From an uncultured Erythrobacter sp. (GTDB taxonomy: Bacteria; Pseudomonadota; Alphaproteobacteria; Sphingomonadales; Sphingomonadaceae): a stretch of 64,000 nucleotides of DNA. A model generated the notes under the pieces. That model worked only from the letters and a program-made list of their open reading frames with translations. It made no database searches and was not told the origin of the DNA. Shown in pieces: positions 53,441 to 61,111 of this stretch; position 1 is the stretch's first letter, and each line of letters opens with the position of its first letter. The DNA is taken from NCBI GenBank assembly GCA_947499095.1, contig CANMMR010000007.1, positions 1 through 64,000 on the forward strand, in the 5' to 3' direction. The translations under genes were made by a program, and so were the position numbers.

Positions 53441-54391
53441 ATGGAAACGCGGGCAAATCATATCTGGGTGGGGGCGGTTACTTTGCTGATCCTCGGTGCC
53501 CTTGCGCTGTTCATCGTCTGGCTCGCGCGGCTCGGCGGCGGGGACCAAAACGAATATGACATCTTCTTCAAGCAGTCCGTGGCGGGCCTCGCCAATGGCA
53601 GCTCGGTCGATTTCGCGGGCGTGCCCGTCGGTCAGGTCAACCAGATCGAGTTGTGGGACAAGGATCCCGAATTCGTGCGCGTCCGCATCAAGGTACGCGA
53701 GGAGGTGCCGATCCTGGTCGGCACTACCGCGACGATCCAGGGCAGCTTCACCGGCGTTTCGACGATCACGCTCGACGGGGCGCGAACCGGCGCTCCGCCG
53801 ATATCTTGCGAAACGACCGCCTGCACCGAAGGTGTGCCGATCATCCCGCCAACCTCCGGGGGCGGGATCGGTGCCGTACTTGCCAGCGCACCGCTGCTGC
53901 TTGAGCGCTTGGCCACGCTGACAGAGCGGCTCACGCTGCTGCTGTCGGACGAAAACCAGAATTCGTTGCAGGGCATCCTGCGCAATACCGAGCGCATGAG
54001 CGGCGATCTTGCGGCAGCGACGCCGCAGATCGAGCGGGTGTTGACCGAACTGCAGGTGACATTGCGCGAGTCCAGCGAGGCTTTGGATGCGTTCGAGAAA
54101 GTCACGCAGTCGACCGACAATCTGATTAACCAGGAAGGCTCGCAGCTCGCCGAACAGCTACGCGGTACGCTGAATTCCGCAAGTGGCGCGGCCCGGGCGC
54201 TGGAGCAGACGCTCGCCGATGCGCGCCCGGCGACCAAGCAGCTGACCGAAAGCACGCTGCCTGCTGCCGAAGCAACGCTGCGCGACCTGCGCGCCACCAG
54301 CAAGGCCCTGCGCGACGTGACCGAGAAGATCGACGAAAAGGGCGCAGGTGCCCTGCTTAGCTCGCAACCGCTGCCCGATTACGAACCGTGA
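53441..54391 (+). CDS. mlaD: MlaD-type MCE protein
   Basis: This 316-aa protein has one N-terminal transmembrane helix (VGAVTLLILGALALFIVW, about residues 8-25) and then an MCE domain (YDIFFKQSVAGLANGSSVDFAG... VSTITLDG). A long C-terminal alpha-helical and coiled-coil region follows (about 140-300, rich in Leu/Glu/Ala). MlaD hexamers carry lipid between the inner membrane and periplasm. The extended helix is longer than in E. coli MlaD (183 aa), closer to the tunnel-like MCE proteins. It overlaps the next gene by four bases. Confidence 0.9.
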   Translation: METRANHIWVGAVTLLILGALALFIVWLARLGGGDQNEYDIFFKQSVAGLANGSSVDFAGVPVGQVNQIELWDKDPEFVRVRIKVREEVPILVGTTATIQGSFTGVSTITLDGARTGAPPISCETTACTEGVPIIPPTSGGGIGAVLASAPLLLERLATLTERLTLLLSDENQNSLQGILRNTERMSGDLAAATPQIERVLTELQVTLRESSEALDAFEKVTQSTDNLINQEGSQLAEQLRGTLNSASGAARALEQTLADARPATKQLTESTLPAAEATLRDLRATSKALRDVTEKIDEKGAGALLSSQPLPDYEP

Positions 54392-54987
54392 GGCGCATGA
54401 TGACGACCCGTTTTCTTCGACCGGCCGCATTGGCCCCGATCGCCTTGCTCGCGGGCTGCATCAGCTTCGGCGGCGAGACGCCCGACAATCTGTTGACGCT
54501 GACGCCGACCGCTTCGGCGCCCGTGGGCGCTGGCGGCTCCGCCAACGCCGGGACCGCGCTGGTCCTGTCCGAATTCGAAGCGCCTGCCGCGCTCGATGTG
54601 ACGCGTGTGCCGGTCCAGATCGATCCGACCAAGCTCGCCTATCTCCAGGAAGCGACCTGGGTCGAAAAGCCCGCGCGCCTGCTGCGCCGCCTGATCGCCG
54701 AAACCATCCGCACGCGCTCGGGCCGCGTCGTCATCGACGGCGACGATCCGGGCGTGCTGGCCGAAAACCGCCTCACCGGAACGCTGCGGCAGTTCGGCTA
54801 CGATGTCCCCACGTCCAGCGTCGTGCTGGTGTTCGACGCGGTGAAGCCGGGCGAGGGTAGTGCAATGGAAACCCGCCGCTTCGAAGCGCGCATTCCCGGC
54901 ATCGCCGCCGACCGCGAGAGCGTCGGTCCGGCACTCAACCGGGCGGCAAACGACGTCGCGGTGCAGGTCGCCGACTGGGTCGGTTGA
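54388..54987 (+). CDS. ABC transport auxiliary lipoprotein (PqiC-like)
   Basis: This 199-aa lipoprotein has a lipobox LLAGC near residue 24 and a domain of the ABC-type transport auxiliary family (DUF330/PqiC-like). Typical motifs are LAYLQEATWVEKPARLLRRLI and GRVVIDGDD. Such proteins are anchored in the outer or inner membrane and complete the MCE lipid pathway in place of MlaC or MlaA. GTG 54388 overlaps the mlaD stop (GTGA); ATG 54397 is an alternative start. It closes the Mla operon; the convergent atp12 gene ends 4 bp away. Confidence 0.85.
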   Translation: MRRMMTTRFLRPAALAPIALLAGCISFGGETPDNLLTLTPTASAPVGAGGSANAGTALVLSEFEAPAALDVTRVPVQIDPTKLAYLQEATWVEKPARLLRRLIAETIRTRSGRVVIDGDDPGVLAENRLTGTLRQFGYDVPTSSVVLVFDAVKPGEGSAMETRRFEARIPGIAADRESVGPALNRAANDVAVQVADWVG

Positions 54988-54991
54988 CGCG

Positions 54992-55690
54992 TCAGTTTCT
55001 TGCCAGCAACATGAAGGTGTGAGCGGCGGAGAACTCGTCGCCCTTTTTCCGGCGGCGCTCTTCGGCCTCTTCCTCGCGGCCCCACTGGTGGGCCTGCCAT
55101 TCCTCTTCGAGATTGGCATCGCGCCACAGCAGCATCGGATCGTTCACGGCCTCGTCGTCTGCCAGCAGGGCGATCGCCAGCGACGCGCTGAGCGATGCAA
55201 GCGCGGTCATGCCCGCCAGCGCGAAGGCGTCGAGCTGTTCGAGATGGGCTTTCAGCGTCGCGATCGTTTCCGGCGGCTGGGACTTGTGCATCACGCCGCT
55301 GATCCGCTGGAAAGCGACGCCGTACATGTCTTCGAGGCGGCAAAGCAGGGGCTCCCAATCTTCCTGCTGCCGCCGATAGAGCGGCTCGTCCGGGTCGGCG
55401 CGGTAGCATAAGGTATCGGTTTCCGCGAAAGCCAGCAGCTTCACGATCGTATCGTCCCGGTTCTCCCCGACGATGTCGATGGCGAAATCGACATGGTCGC
55501 GGAACAGGAACATGCGCGGGTCTATCTCCTCGTCCTGTTCGGCCCATTCTGCCGCAAGGGCATGCGCGAGAGTTTCGGTCGGCACGAGCTGAGGTTTGCC
55601 CATCTGCGTCTTGATCGGCCTGCCGTCGAGCAGCACGCGATAGCCGCCCTCGGTCGGCTCGACGCTCACATCCTTGTAGAAGCGCTTCAT
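54992..55690 (-). CDS. ATP12-family F1-ATPase assembly chaperone
   Basis: The 232-aa product matches the ATP12 family, which in mitochondria binds the F1 alpha subunit during assembly and is conserved in alphaproteobacteria. It has FYKDVSVEPTEGGYRVLLDGRPIKT at its start region and ETDTLCYRADPDEPLYRRQ in the middle. A C-terminal basic and acidic stretch (EEEAEERRRKKGDE) precedes a short end. Its ATG overlaps the stop of a small membrane-protein gene upstream. No ATP synthase genes are in the window. Confidence 0.92.
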   Translation of the reverse strand: MKRFYKDVSVEPTEGGYRVLLDGRPIKTQMGKPQLVPTETLAHALAAEWAEQDEEIDPRMFLFRDHVDFAIDIVGENRDDTIVKLLAFAETDTLCYRADPDEPLYRRQQEDWEPLLCRLEDMYGVAFQRISGVMHKSQPPETIATLKAHLEQLDAFALAGMTALASLSASLAIALLADDEAVNDPMLLWRDANLEEEWQAHQWGREEEAEERRRKKGDEFSAAHTFMLLARN

Positions 55691-55899
55691 TTGTCGCGCG
55701 TGCTCCAGCGCTTGGCGAGCTGGGTGGGAATCACGAAGAATTCTACCAGCCCCAGCACCAGCAGCGCGATACCCAGCGCGTAGGGCAGCGCTATCGCTTC
55801 GGCGACGATCAACGCGCCGACGACGACCATGGCCGCCCCCGACAGGCGCGTGAATTGCAACAGCCAGAAACGGCTCGCGGCGGGATCGGGCTCAGCCAC
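55687..55899 (-). CDS. Small two-helix membrane protein, 70 aa
   Basis: This 70-aa protein has two hydrophobic segments (AAMVVVGALIVAEAIALPYA and ALGIALLVLGLVEFFV) and short polar ends. I do not recognise the family. It lies between a HAD phosphatase and atp12 with overlaps on both sides: its start is inside the phosphatase end and its stop overlaps the atp12 ATG. Such packing indicates a genuine co-expressed gene. A link with ATP synthase assembly is possible but unproven. Confidence 0.75.
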   Translation of the reverse strand: MAEPDPAASRFWLLQFTRLSGAAMVVVGALIVAEAIALPYALGIALLVLGLVEFFVIPTQLAKRWSTRDK

Positions 55900-56545
55900 G
55901 GATCATGTCCTCCAGTTCTTCCATCGTCTCGGCCACCGCGCTGGCGCCGGTCTGCAGCAGCTCGCGCGGCTCATGATAGCCCCAGGCGACGCCGATCGCA
56001 CGCATGTCGGCCGCTCGGGCCATTTCCATGTCGAAGCTGGTATCGCCGATCATCACCGCCGCTTGCGGTTCGACGCCCACGTCGGCCAGCGCGGCTTCCA
56101 GCATCGCCGGATTGGGTTTCGACGGATAGCGGTCCGCCCCGTGCAGGGTCACGAACAGGTCCTTGATCCCATGCGTTTCGAGGCAAAAATGGAGTCCGCG
56201 ATCGCTCTTGCCGGTCGCTACGCCGAGCAGCCAGCCATCGGCGGAGAGCCTTTCGAGCAGTTCGCGCATCCCGTCGAAGAGCGGTTCGTGCAGTTTGCCC
56301 GAAAGGCGGATCTCGCGGAAGATGCGCTTATAGGCGTCGACCACCTGCAGCCGGTCGACCTCGCGGCCGTCCATCATCAACTGGCGCACGGCGAGGGGCA
56401 GGCTCAGGCCGACTGTCCGGCGGATCGCATTACGCTCGGGCGGCGGCGCGCCGATGACGCCGAAGGCGCGCTCCATCGTTTCGCAGACGGCGGCCTGGCC
56501 ATCGACCAGCGTGCCGTCGCAATCGAAGATGGCGAGGCGGTTCAT
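55892..56545 (-). CDS. HAD-superfamily phosphatase, Gph-like
   Basis: This 217-aa enzyme has the four HAD motifs: FDCDGTLVDG with nucleophile Asp8 and acid Asp10, the Thr of GVATGKSDRG, the Lys of YPSKPNPAM, and GDTSFDMEMA. A helical cap domain sits between motifs 1 and 2. It resembles phosphoglycolate or pyrophosphatase-type HADs, but its substrate is not readable. ATG 56545 is chosen for motif spacing; its first bases overlap the stop of the paiB-like gene. Confidence 0.88.
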   Translation of the reverse strand: MNRLAIFDCDGTLVDGQAAVCETMERAFGVIGAPPPERNAIRRTVGLSLPLAVRQLMMDGREVDRLQVVDAYKRIFREIRLSGKLHEPLFDGMRELLERLSADGWLLGVATGKSDRGLHFCLETHGIKDLFVTLHGADRYPSKPNPAMLEAALADVGVEPQAAVMIGDTSFDMEMARAADMRAIGVAWGYHEPRELLQTGASAVAETMEELEDMIRG

Positions 56546-57141
56546 GCACCAGCTTCCCGCATCCAGCCGGCGAGCGCAGGATTTCCAGCTGACACCAGCC
56601 CGGCCGCGATCCACTGACGCTCTTCGGGGCTGCTCTTCTGCGAAAGCTTTACCGTCGAGCGGCTGGCGGTAACGGCCATTTCAAAGCCCATGATGCTGTT
56701 CAGCTGCGCAGCCCAGACGCGCTCGCTGGTTTCGGTCGCCTGCCAGCCTTCCCCGGCAAGCTTGCCTTCATGCCTTGCGATCATCCCCATCAGCATCTCT
56801 TCCAGCGCAGCTTCGTCGAGCACCGACACACGGCCTTCGAGTTCGAGAGAAACATAGTTCCACGTCGGCACCGTGTCGCGGTTCGCATACCAGCGCGGCG
56901 ATATGTAGCCCTGCGGGCCGTCGATCACGATCAGCGCTTGCGCCCCGTCGAGTTCCTTAGCGAGCATATTGCGCCTGGCGAGGTGAAAGCGGATGCCGCC
57001 GTCCGGACCTATGGCCAGAGGGGTATGAGCCACCCGCGGGCCGTCCGCGGCCTGCGCAAACACCGTCCCGAAGCCGACCGTGTCGAGAAGCTGCGCAAGC
57101 AGCGCTTCGTCGTCGGCCCTGAACACCGGGTTGGGGTGCAT
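56542..57141 (-). CDS. PaiB-like FMN-binding protein
   Basis: The 199-aa product matches the PaiB/FMN-binding negative transcriptional regulator family. Signature stretches are HLARRNMLAKEL, GPQGYISPRWY and VPTWNYVSLELEG, which form the split-barrel flavin-like fold. In Bacillus subtilis PaiB affects sporulation and protease genes, but most homologues lack known function. Its ATG shares a base with the stop of the rluC-like gene, and its stop overlaps the HAD gene start (ATGA), so it belongs to a coupled run. Confidence 0.88.
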   Translation of the reverse strand: MHPNPVFRADDEALLAQLLDTVGFGTVFAQAADGPRVAHTPLAIGPDGGIRFHLARRNMLAKELDGAQALIVIDGPQGYISPRWYANRDTVPTWNYVSLELEGRVSVLDEAALEEMLMGMIARHEGKLAGEGWQATETSERVWAAQLNSIMGFEMAVTASRSTVKLSQKSSPEERQWIAAGLVSAGNPALAGWMREAGA

Positions 57142-58265
57142 CAGCGCTTGCCCTTCGGCTTCGGGGGTTTCCCGCCCGATCCACCCCGCGCCCGGCGCGG
57201 TCCGCGCTGGGACTTGCGGTAATTCTTCGCGTGCTGGCGGGCCTGCTGCTTCTTTTCCTCGCGGCTCTTGGGCGGCGGATCGTCGCGCATGGGCGTCGCG
57301 TCACTTTGGTTGAGGTCGAAGCCGAGTTGCTCCATGCTCGCCGCGAAATGCTCGGGCAGGTCGGCGGTCGTGTCGAGCTTGCCGCCGTCAGGGCTGTCGA
57401 TGATCAGGCGGCGCGCATGCAGGTGCATCTTGCGGCTGATCGAGCCGGTAAGAAACGCATCCTTGCCGCCGTATTTCCCGTCGCCGACGATCGGGTTGCC
57501 CATCGCCGCGCAGTGCACGCGCAGCTGGTGGGTGCGCCCGGTCAGCGGCTGGAGTTCGAGCCACGCGGCCTTCTTGCCCGCGCTGTCGACCACCCGGTAC
57601 TTGGTCTTGGCCGACTGCCCGCCCTCGTGATCGACATGCATCTTCTCGCCGCCGGAGCCCGGCTGCTTGGCGAGCGGTGCCTCGATCACGCCCTCGCGGA
57701 TTTCGGGCACGCCGACCACCAGCGCCCAGTATATCTTTTTCGCGCTGCGCCCCGAGAAGCGCTTGGAGAAGAAGGATGCGCTCCCCGGCGTTTTCGCTAC
57801 CAGCAGTACGCCCGATGTATCCTTGTCGAGCCGGTGGACGAGGCGCGGGCGCACGTCCTCCTCGCCCGGCGCGAAAGCGTCGAGCAGGCCGTCGACGTGA
57901 TGCGTCGTCCCGGTGCCGCCCTGCGTGGCGAGACCCGGCGGCTTGTTCAGCACGATCGCGCTCTTGGTTTGCTTGACGATCATGTCGTGCGCCTGGCTGA
58001 TTTCATCCTCGGTCAGCGGTCGCTTGGCCTTGGGCTTCTTGTGCGGCGCATCGCCACCCGGAGGCACGCGAATCTGCTGGCCCGCAGCGATCCGATCGTC
58101 GGGTTTGGCGCGCTTGCCGTCGACGCGGATCTGGCCGGTGCGCGCCCATTTGCTGACCGTGCCGAAGCCGACCTGCGGCAGATGCCTCTTGAACCAGCGG
58201 TCGAGGCGGACGCCGTCATCGTCCTGCTCGACGGTAAAGGTGCGGACTTCGTCGGCGGTTTTCAT
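57141..58265 (-). CDS. RluA-family 23S rRNA pseudouridine synthase (RluC-like)
   Basis: This 374-aa enzyme has an N-terminal S4 domain (GVRLDRWFKRHLPQVGFGTV) and the RluA-type catalytic core with active Asp in HRLDKDTSGVLLVAK and GRTHQLRVHCAAMGNPIVGD. The C-terminal ~60 residues are strongly basic and low-complexity (ending GGKPPKPKGKR), an extension not needed for catalysis and perhaps RNA-binding. RluC acts on U955, U2504 and U2580 of 23S rRNA; the precise sites are not proven here. It overlaps crcB upstream and the paiB-like gene downstream. Confidence 0.88.
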   Translation of the reverse strand: MKTADEVRTFTVEQDDDGVRLDRWFKRHLPQVGFGTVSKWARTGQIRVDGKRAKPDDRIAAGQQIRVPPGGDAPHKKPKAKRPLTEDEISQAHDMIVKQTKSAIVLNKPPGLATQGGTGTTHHVDGLLDAFAPGEEDVRPRLVHRLDKDTSGVLLVAKTPGSASFFSKRFSGRSAKKIYWALVVGVPEIREGVIEAPLAKQPGSGGEKMHVDHEGGQSAKTKYRVVDSAGKKAAWLELQPLTGRTHQLRVHCAAMGNPIVGDGKYGGKDAFLTGSISRKMHLHARRLIIDSPDGGKLDTTADLPEHFAASMEQLGFDLNQSDATPMRDDPPPKSREEKKQQARQHAKNYRKSQRGPRRARGGSGGKPPKPKGKR

Positions 58266-58672
58266 GCGAAGCTCCGCATCAGGGTGATGCCGACCATCAG
58301 CGCGCTGATGCCGAGCGCAAAGCTGAGAATCGCGTAAAGGGCGGCGAAGAGGAATTGCCCGCGGCCGATAAGCAGGACCATCTCCAGGCTGAAAGCGCTG
58401 AATGTGGTGAAGCCGCCGAGCAGGCCGACGCCCAACAGCAGGCGCATCTGCTCGCCGTCGCCGCTGCTGCGAACGGCCAGCCAGCCAGCCAGCAACCCCA
58501 TGGCGAGGCTGCCGACGGCATTGGCGGCGAGCGTCGCCCAAGGGAACAGCGAGACCATCTGCGGCCCCAGCCACCACGTCATGCCTCGCCCGAGCTGATA
58601 GCGCAGCACGGCACCGATCGCGCCGCCGAGGGCGACGTTGAGGCTGGCAAGGACGGGAGAGTAGCTGGACAT
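58262..58672 (-). CDS. crcB: Fluoride exporter CrcB/FluC
   Basis: This 136-aa membrane protein has four helices and forms a dual-topology fluoride channel. Diagnostic motifs are GGAIGAVLRYQLG and GLLGGFTTFSAFSLE, with the Phe/Thr residues lining the pore. The stop overlaps the rluC-like start. I saw no fluoride riboswitch in the short upstream region (58673-58706), so expression may be constitutive. It is the first gene of the minus-strand run. Confidence 0.95.
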   Translation of the reverse strand: MSSYSPVLASLNVALGGAIGAVLRYQLGRGMTWWLGPQMVSLFPWATLAANAVGSLAMGLLAGWLAVRSSGDGEQMRLLLGVGLLGGFTTFSAFSLEMVLLIGRGQFLFAALYAILSFALGISALMVGITLMRSFA

Positions 58673-58706
58673 TGCGCCGACGCCTTAGCGCGGCATGGCC
58701 AGCGCG

Positions 58707-59609
58707 TCACCCGAAGTTGTGCGCGCTGAAGCGCGAGAGGTCCTGCGGTTTGAGGTCGAGCAGCTCGACCACTCTCTCCATCGCCTCCATGCCGTCCGGA
58801 TCGAGTCTCTCGCGTTGCTCGAACCCCCGATAGAATACGATCCCGCGGTTCCGCCACGGATCGCGATAGAGCATCGGCAAAGGATAGGCCGCCGGCGTTT
58901 CCGCCCAGGCCGACAGCAGCGTGACGCTCTGGCCGCCGCTGCGGATTTCGAGCGGCACCATCTCGCTATTCTTGAAGCCGGGGACTTTCTGCGTCTTGCC
59001 CTCTATGATTACCGGACCGCGCGAATAGGAGGACGCCGGAACGCGCTTGATCAGGGCGACATTGCCGTTCTCGTCCTTGGTACGCGAATATCGTGCTGTC
59101 TCGGCGGCGTTGGCGCCCGATTCCAGTTTCGGTGCCTTGTCGCCTGGCACCACGGTGTAGCGATATCCCTTTCTAGTCTCCGGATCGATCTGGGTCACCT
59201 CGTCCAGCAGATAGACTGCGAGCATACGATGCGGATTGATCACGGTGTCGTCGCTCCGTTGAACTAGCGTGAGCGACCGAACGGACCCGTAGAGGCGCAG
59301 GCTTCGGGCCTCCTCCACGCTTTGCGCTACTTGCGCGGTCGCAGCATTCGCCTGCACGCGGCCGTCGATATAGATTGTCGCAATGGCGGCGACGTAGAGG
59401 ACGGGCCACAGCATCATCCGCACCGGCTGCGTGCCGATGACGGTTTCGATCGCCAGCAAGACCATCCCGGTGGTGAGCAACAGCCCGGCGATCACCGGCA
59501 GCAGGAGATAGATCGAAACTTCGCCGATGACCGGCAGGATGCAGATGCCGTACAGCACGAGGCTGGCGATCGTCGGTGTTTTCCAGCTCGGTTGTTTCCG
59601 CAGGTCCAT
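58707..59609 (-). CDS. Unrecognised membrane protein with a C-terminal soluble domain
   Basis: I do not recognise this 300-aa protein. It has three hydrophobic segments in its first 90 residues (SLVLYGICILPVIG, LLLPVIAGLLLTTGMVLLAI, MMLWPVLYVAAIATIYI). A soluble, probably beta-rich domain follows (RSLRLYGSVRSLTLVQR, GYRYTVVPGDKAPKLE) to the end. No catalytic motif stands out. ATG 59609 starts at MDLRKQPSW; the frame stays open upstream through a 9-bp tandem repeat that would encode LTE units, so a longer product cannot be ruled out. It lies alone, divergent from rpsU. Confidence 0.65.
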   Translation of the reverse strand: MDLRKQPSWKTPTIASLVLYGICILPVIGEVSIYLLLPVIAGLLLTTGMVLLAIETVIGTQPVRMMLWPVLYVAAIATIYIDGRVQANAATAQVAQSVEEARSLRLYGSVRSLTLVQRSDDTVINPHRMLAVYLLDEVTQIDPETRKGYRYTVVPGDKAPKLESGANAAETARYSRTKDENGNVALIKRVPASSYSRGPVIIEGKTQKVPGFKNSEMVPLEIRSGGQSVTLLSAWAETPAAYPLPMLYRDPWRNRGIVFYRGFEQRERLDPDGMEAMERVVELLDLKPQDLSRFSAHNFG

Positions 59610-59610
59610 A

Positions 59611-59646
59611 TCGGTCAACTCGGTCAACTCGGTCAACTCGGTCAAC
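59611..59646. repeat. 9-bp x 4 tandem repeat upstream of the membrane-protein gene
   Basis: Four exact head-to-tail copies of TCGGTCAAC (plus strand; GTTGACCGA on the minus strand) end one base before the ATG of the divergent minus-strand gene. The 9-nt unit keeps reading frame and would code LTE if translated. Copy number could vary by slippage. Confidence 0.93.
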
Positions 59647-59705
59647 CTACCCGAAATGTCTTCCAATGGCGTAAACGCCACACTCACACATGATTTCGGC
59701 GAGCA

Positions 59706-59785
59706 AACAGGGTTGCCTTTTGGCCCTCGAATCCGTATGTGCGCCCCTGTTCGAGCCGATCCGGAACGGATTCGGCGCGTTTTTC
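59706..59785 (+). promoter_or_regulatory. Structured rpsU leader with terminator-like hairpin
   Basis: Upstream of rpsU, GCCGATCCG-GAA-CGGATTCGGC is followed by GCGTTTTTCGTTT, a Rho-independent terminator pattern at 59755-59785. Since the upstream gene is on the other strand, no plus-strand transcript needs ending here. AACAGGG (59706) can pair with CCCTGTT (59745) and CTCGAA (59727) with TTCGAG, overlapping the terminator stem, so an attenuation-type switch is possible. Confidence 0.5.
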
Positions 59786-59866
59786 GTTTATCCAACGAAG
59801 CACAATTCAAGGAGGCATACCCCGCCGCGAGCGGGCTCTGGCCCGCAAGTCGAGGTATTGAAGTTT

Positions 59867-60073
59867 ATGCAGATCATGGTTCGCGATAACAATGTCGACC
59901 AGGCCCTCCGCGCGCTCAAGAAGAAGCTGCAGCGGGAAGGCGTCTATCGCGAAATGAAGCTGCGTCGTCACTACGAAAAGCCGAGCGAGAAGCGCGCCCG
60001 CGAAAAGGCTGCCGCCGTTCGCCGCGCCCGCAAGCTCGAGCGCAAGCGGATGGAGCGCGACGGGGTCAAGTAA
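59867..60073 (+). CDS. rpsU: 30S ribosomal protein bS21
   Basis: This 68-aa basic protein matches bS21, which sits near the 3' end of 16S rRNA and aids initiation. The N-terminal [18 protein letters not shown] is diagnostic, and the C-terminal half is Arg/Lys/Ala-rich. ATG 59867 (MQIMV) is used; a second ATG lies 9 nt downstream. GAGGTATTGAAG supplies a modest ribosome-binding site. A second small hairpin (GCGGGC-TCT-GGCCCGC) lies just before the start. A terminator follows the gene. Confidence 0.95.
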   Translation: MQIMVRDNNVDQALRALKKKLQREGVYREMKLRRHYEKPSEKRAREKAAAVRRARKLERKRMERDGVK

Positions 60074-60107
60074 TCCCGGCTTGCGACACCAAACAAGCTA
60101 AGCCATG

Positions 60108-60134
60108 AGGGCGCGGAGAAATCCGCGCCCTTTG
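60108..60134 (+). terminator. Rho-independent terminator after rpsU
   Basis: AGGGCGCGGA and TCCGCGCCCT form a perfect 10-bp stem around a 4-nt GAAA loop, then TTTGCG. It sits 35 nt after the rpsU stop and 24 nt before the FKBP gene. Confidence 0.85.
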
Positions 60135-60154
60135 CGTATCACAGGCGAATTTGC

Positions 60155-60718
60155 ATGACCGAGATTACCCGCGTTCCCCTCCAGCCCATTGCCAAGGGCT
60201 CGCTGACCAAGCTGTGGATCGGCGTGATTATCGCCGTGCTGCTCGGCGCGGGCCTTGCCTGGGCGGCCGTACCCAAGGGCGTTTCGGTCGAAACCGTCGC
60301 CGAGGGTACCGGCGAATCGCCGAAGGTGGGCGACGTGGTGTTCGTGAATTACGTCGGGAAACTCACCGACGGGACCGAATTCGACCGCTCGCAGCGCCTG
60401 CCGATCCCGCCGGGCCTGTTTCCGGACGGCAATCCCCTCCTGCTGCAGGAAGGCGCGATCATCGATGGCTTCATCGAAGGGCTGACGCAGATGAAGAAGG
60501 GTGGGGAATACGTCCTCACCATTCCGGCGGACCAGGCGTATGGCGCCGAACCGCCGCCGGGCTCGCCGATCCCCGCCAATGCCGATCTCGTGTTTGAGGT
60601 CGAGGTGGTGGACTTCATGAGCGAGGAAGACTTCCAGGCGCGCGCCGCCGCAATGCAGCAGATGATGCAGCAGCAACAGCAACAGGGCGAACCCGGCGCA
60701 GCGCCGCCTGCCGAGTAG
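60155..60718 (+). CDS. Membrane-anchored FKBP-type peptidyl-prolyl isomerase
   Basis: This 187-aa protein has one N-terminal membrane helix (LWIGVIIAVLLGAGLAWA, about residues 20-37) and one periplasmic FKBP domain. Typical motifs are VNYVGKLTDGTEFDRS, GAIIDGFIEGLTQMKKGGEYVLTIPADQAYG, and NADLVFEVEVVDF. The C-terminal tail holds a Met/Gln run (MQQMMQQQQQQ) and a Pro/Ala end. It probably folds envelope proteins. It lies alone between rpsU and gatC, with about 90 bp to the latter. Confidence 0.9.
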   Translation: MTEITRVPLQPIAKGSLTKLWIGVIIAVLLGAGLAWAAVPKGVSVETVAEGTGESPKVGDVVFVNYVGKLTDGTEFDRSQRLPIPPGLFPDGNPLLLQEGAIIDGFIEGLTQMKKGGEYVLTIPADQAYGAEPPPGSPIPANADLVFEVEVVDFMSEEDFQARAAAMQQMMQQQQQQGEPGAAPPAE

Positions 60719-60808
60719 GCTGCGTCACGCGAATTCTTGAAGCTGCGGAGCGGCGCTGCTAGCTCGCTTCGCAACCGGTCAACTCCAGGAACGGAAAGGA
60801 CGGCAGCC

Positions 60809-61111
60809 ATGTCCGTCGATAAGGCCACCGTGGCGAAAATCGCCTCGCTGGCGCGCATCAAGATGGGTGACGAGGAGCTCGAGCGCATGGTGCCCGAGCT
60901 GAACGGCATTCTCGACTGGGTCGAACAGCTGGGCGAGGTCGATGTCTCCGGCGTCGAGCCGATGACCGCCGTGATCGAAAACCACCTCCGACTGCGCGAT
61001 GACGTAGTTGATGCCGACCCCAAGACCGCCGGCGGTCGCCGCGAAGATGTGCTCGCCAACGCACCCGCGGCCGAACACGGCTTCTTCGGTGTGCCCAAGG
61101 TGATCGAATAA
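60809..61111 (+). CDS. gatC: Glutamyl-tRNA(Gln)/aspartyl-tRNA(Asn) amidotransferase subunit C
   Basis: This 100-aa protein is the small GatC subunit, which clamps GatA and GatB. The N-terminal [22 protein letters not shown] and central [23 protein letters not shown] are family signatures, and the end [13 protein letters not shown] is conserved. ATG 60809 has AAAGGA 8 nt upstream; an in-frame ATG at 60737 is unconserved. The stop shares its last base with the gatA start. The GatCAB complex amidates mischarged Glu-tRNA-Gln or Asp-tRNA-Asn. Confidence 0.94.
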   Translation: MSVDKATVAKIASLARIKMGDEELERMVPELNGILDWVEQLGEVDVSGVEPMTAVIENHLRLRDDVVDADPKTAGGRREDVLANAPAAEHGFFGVPKVIE

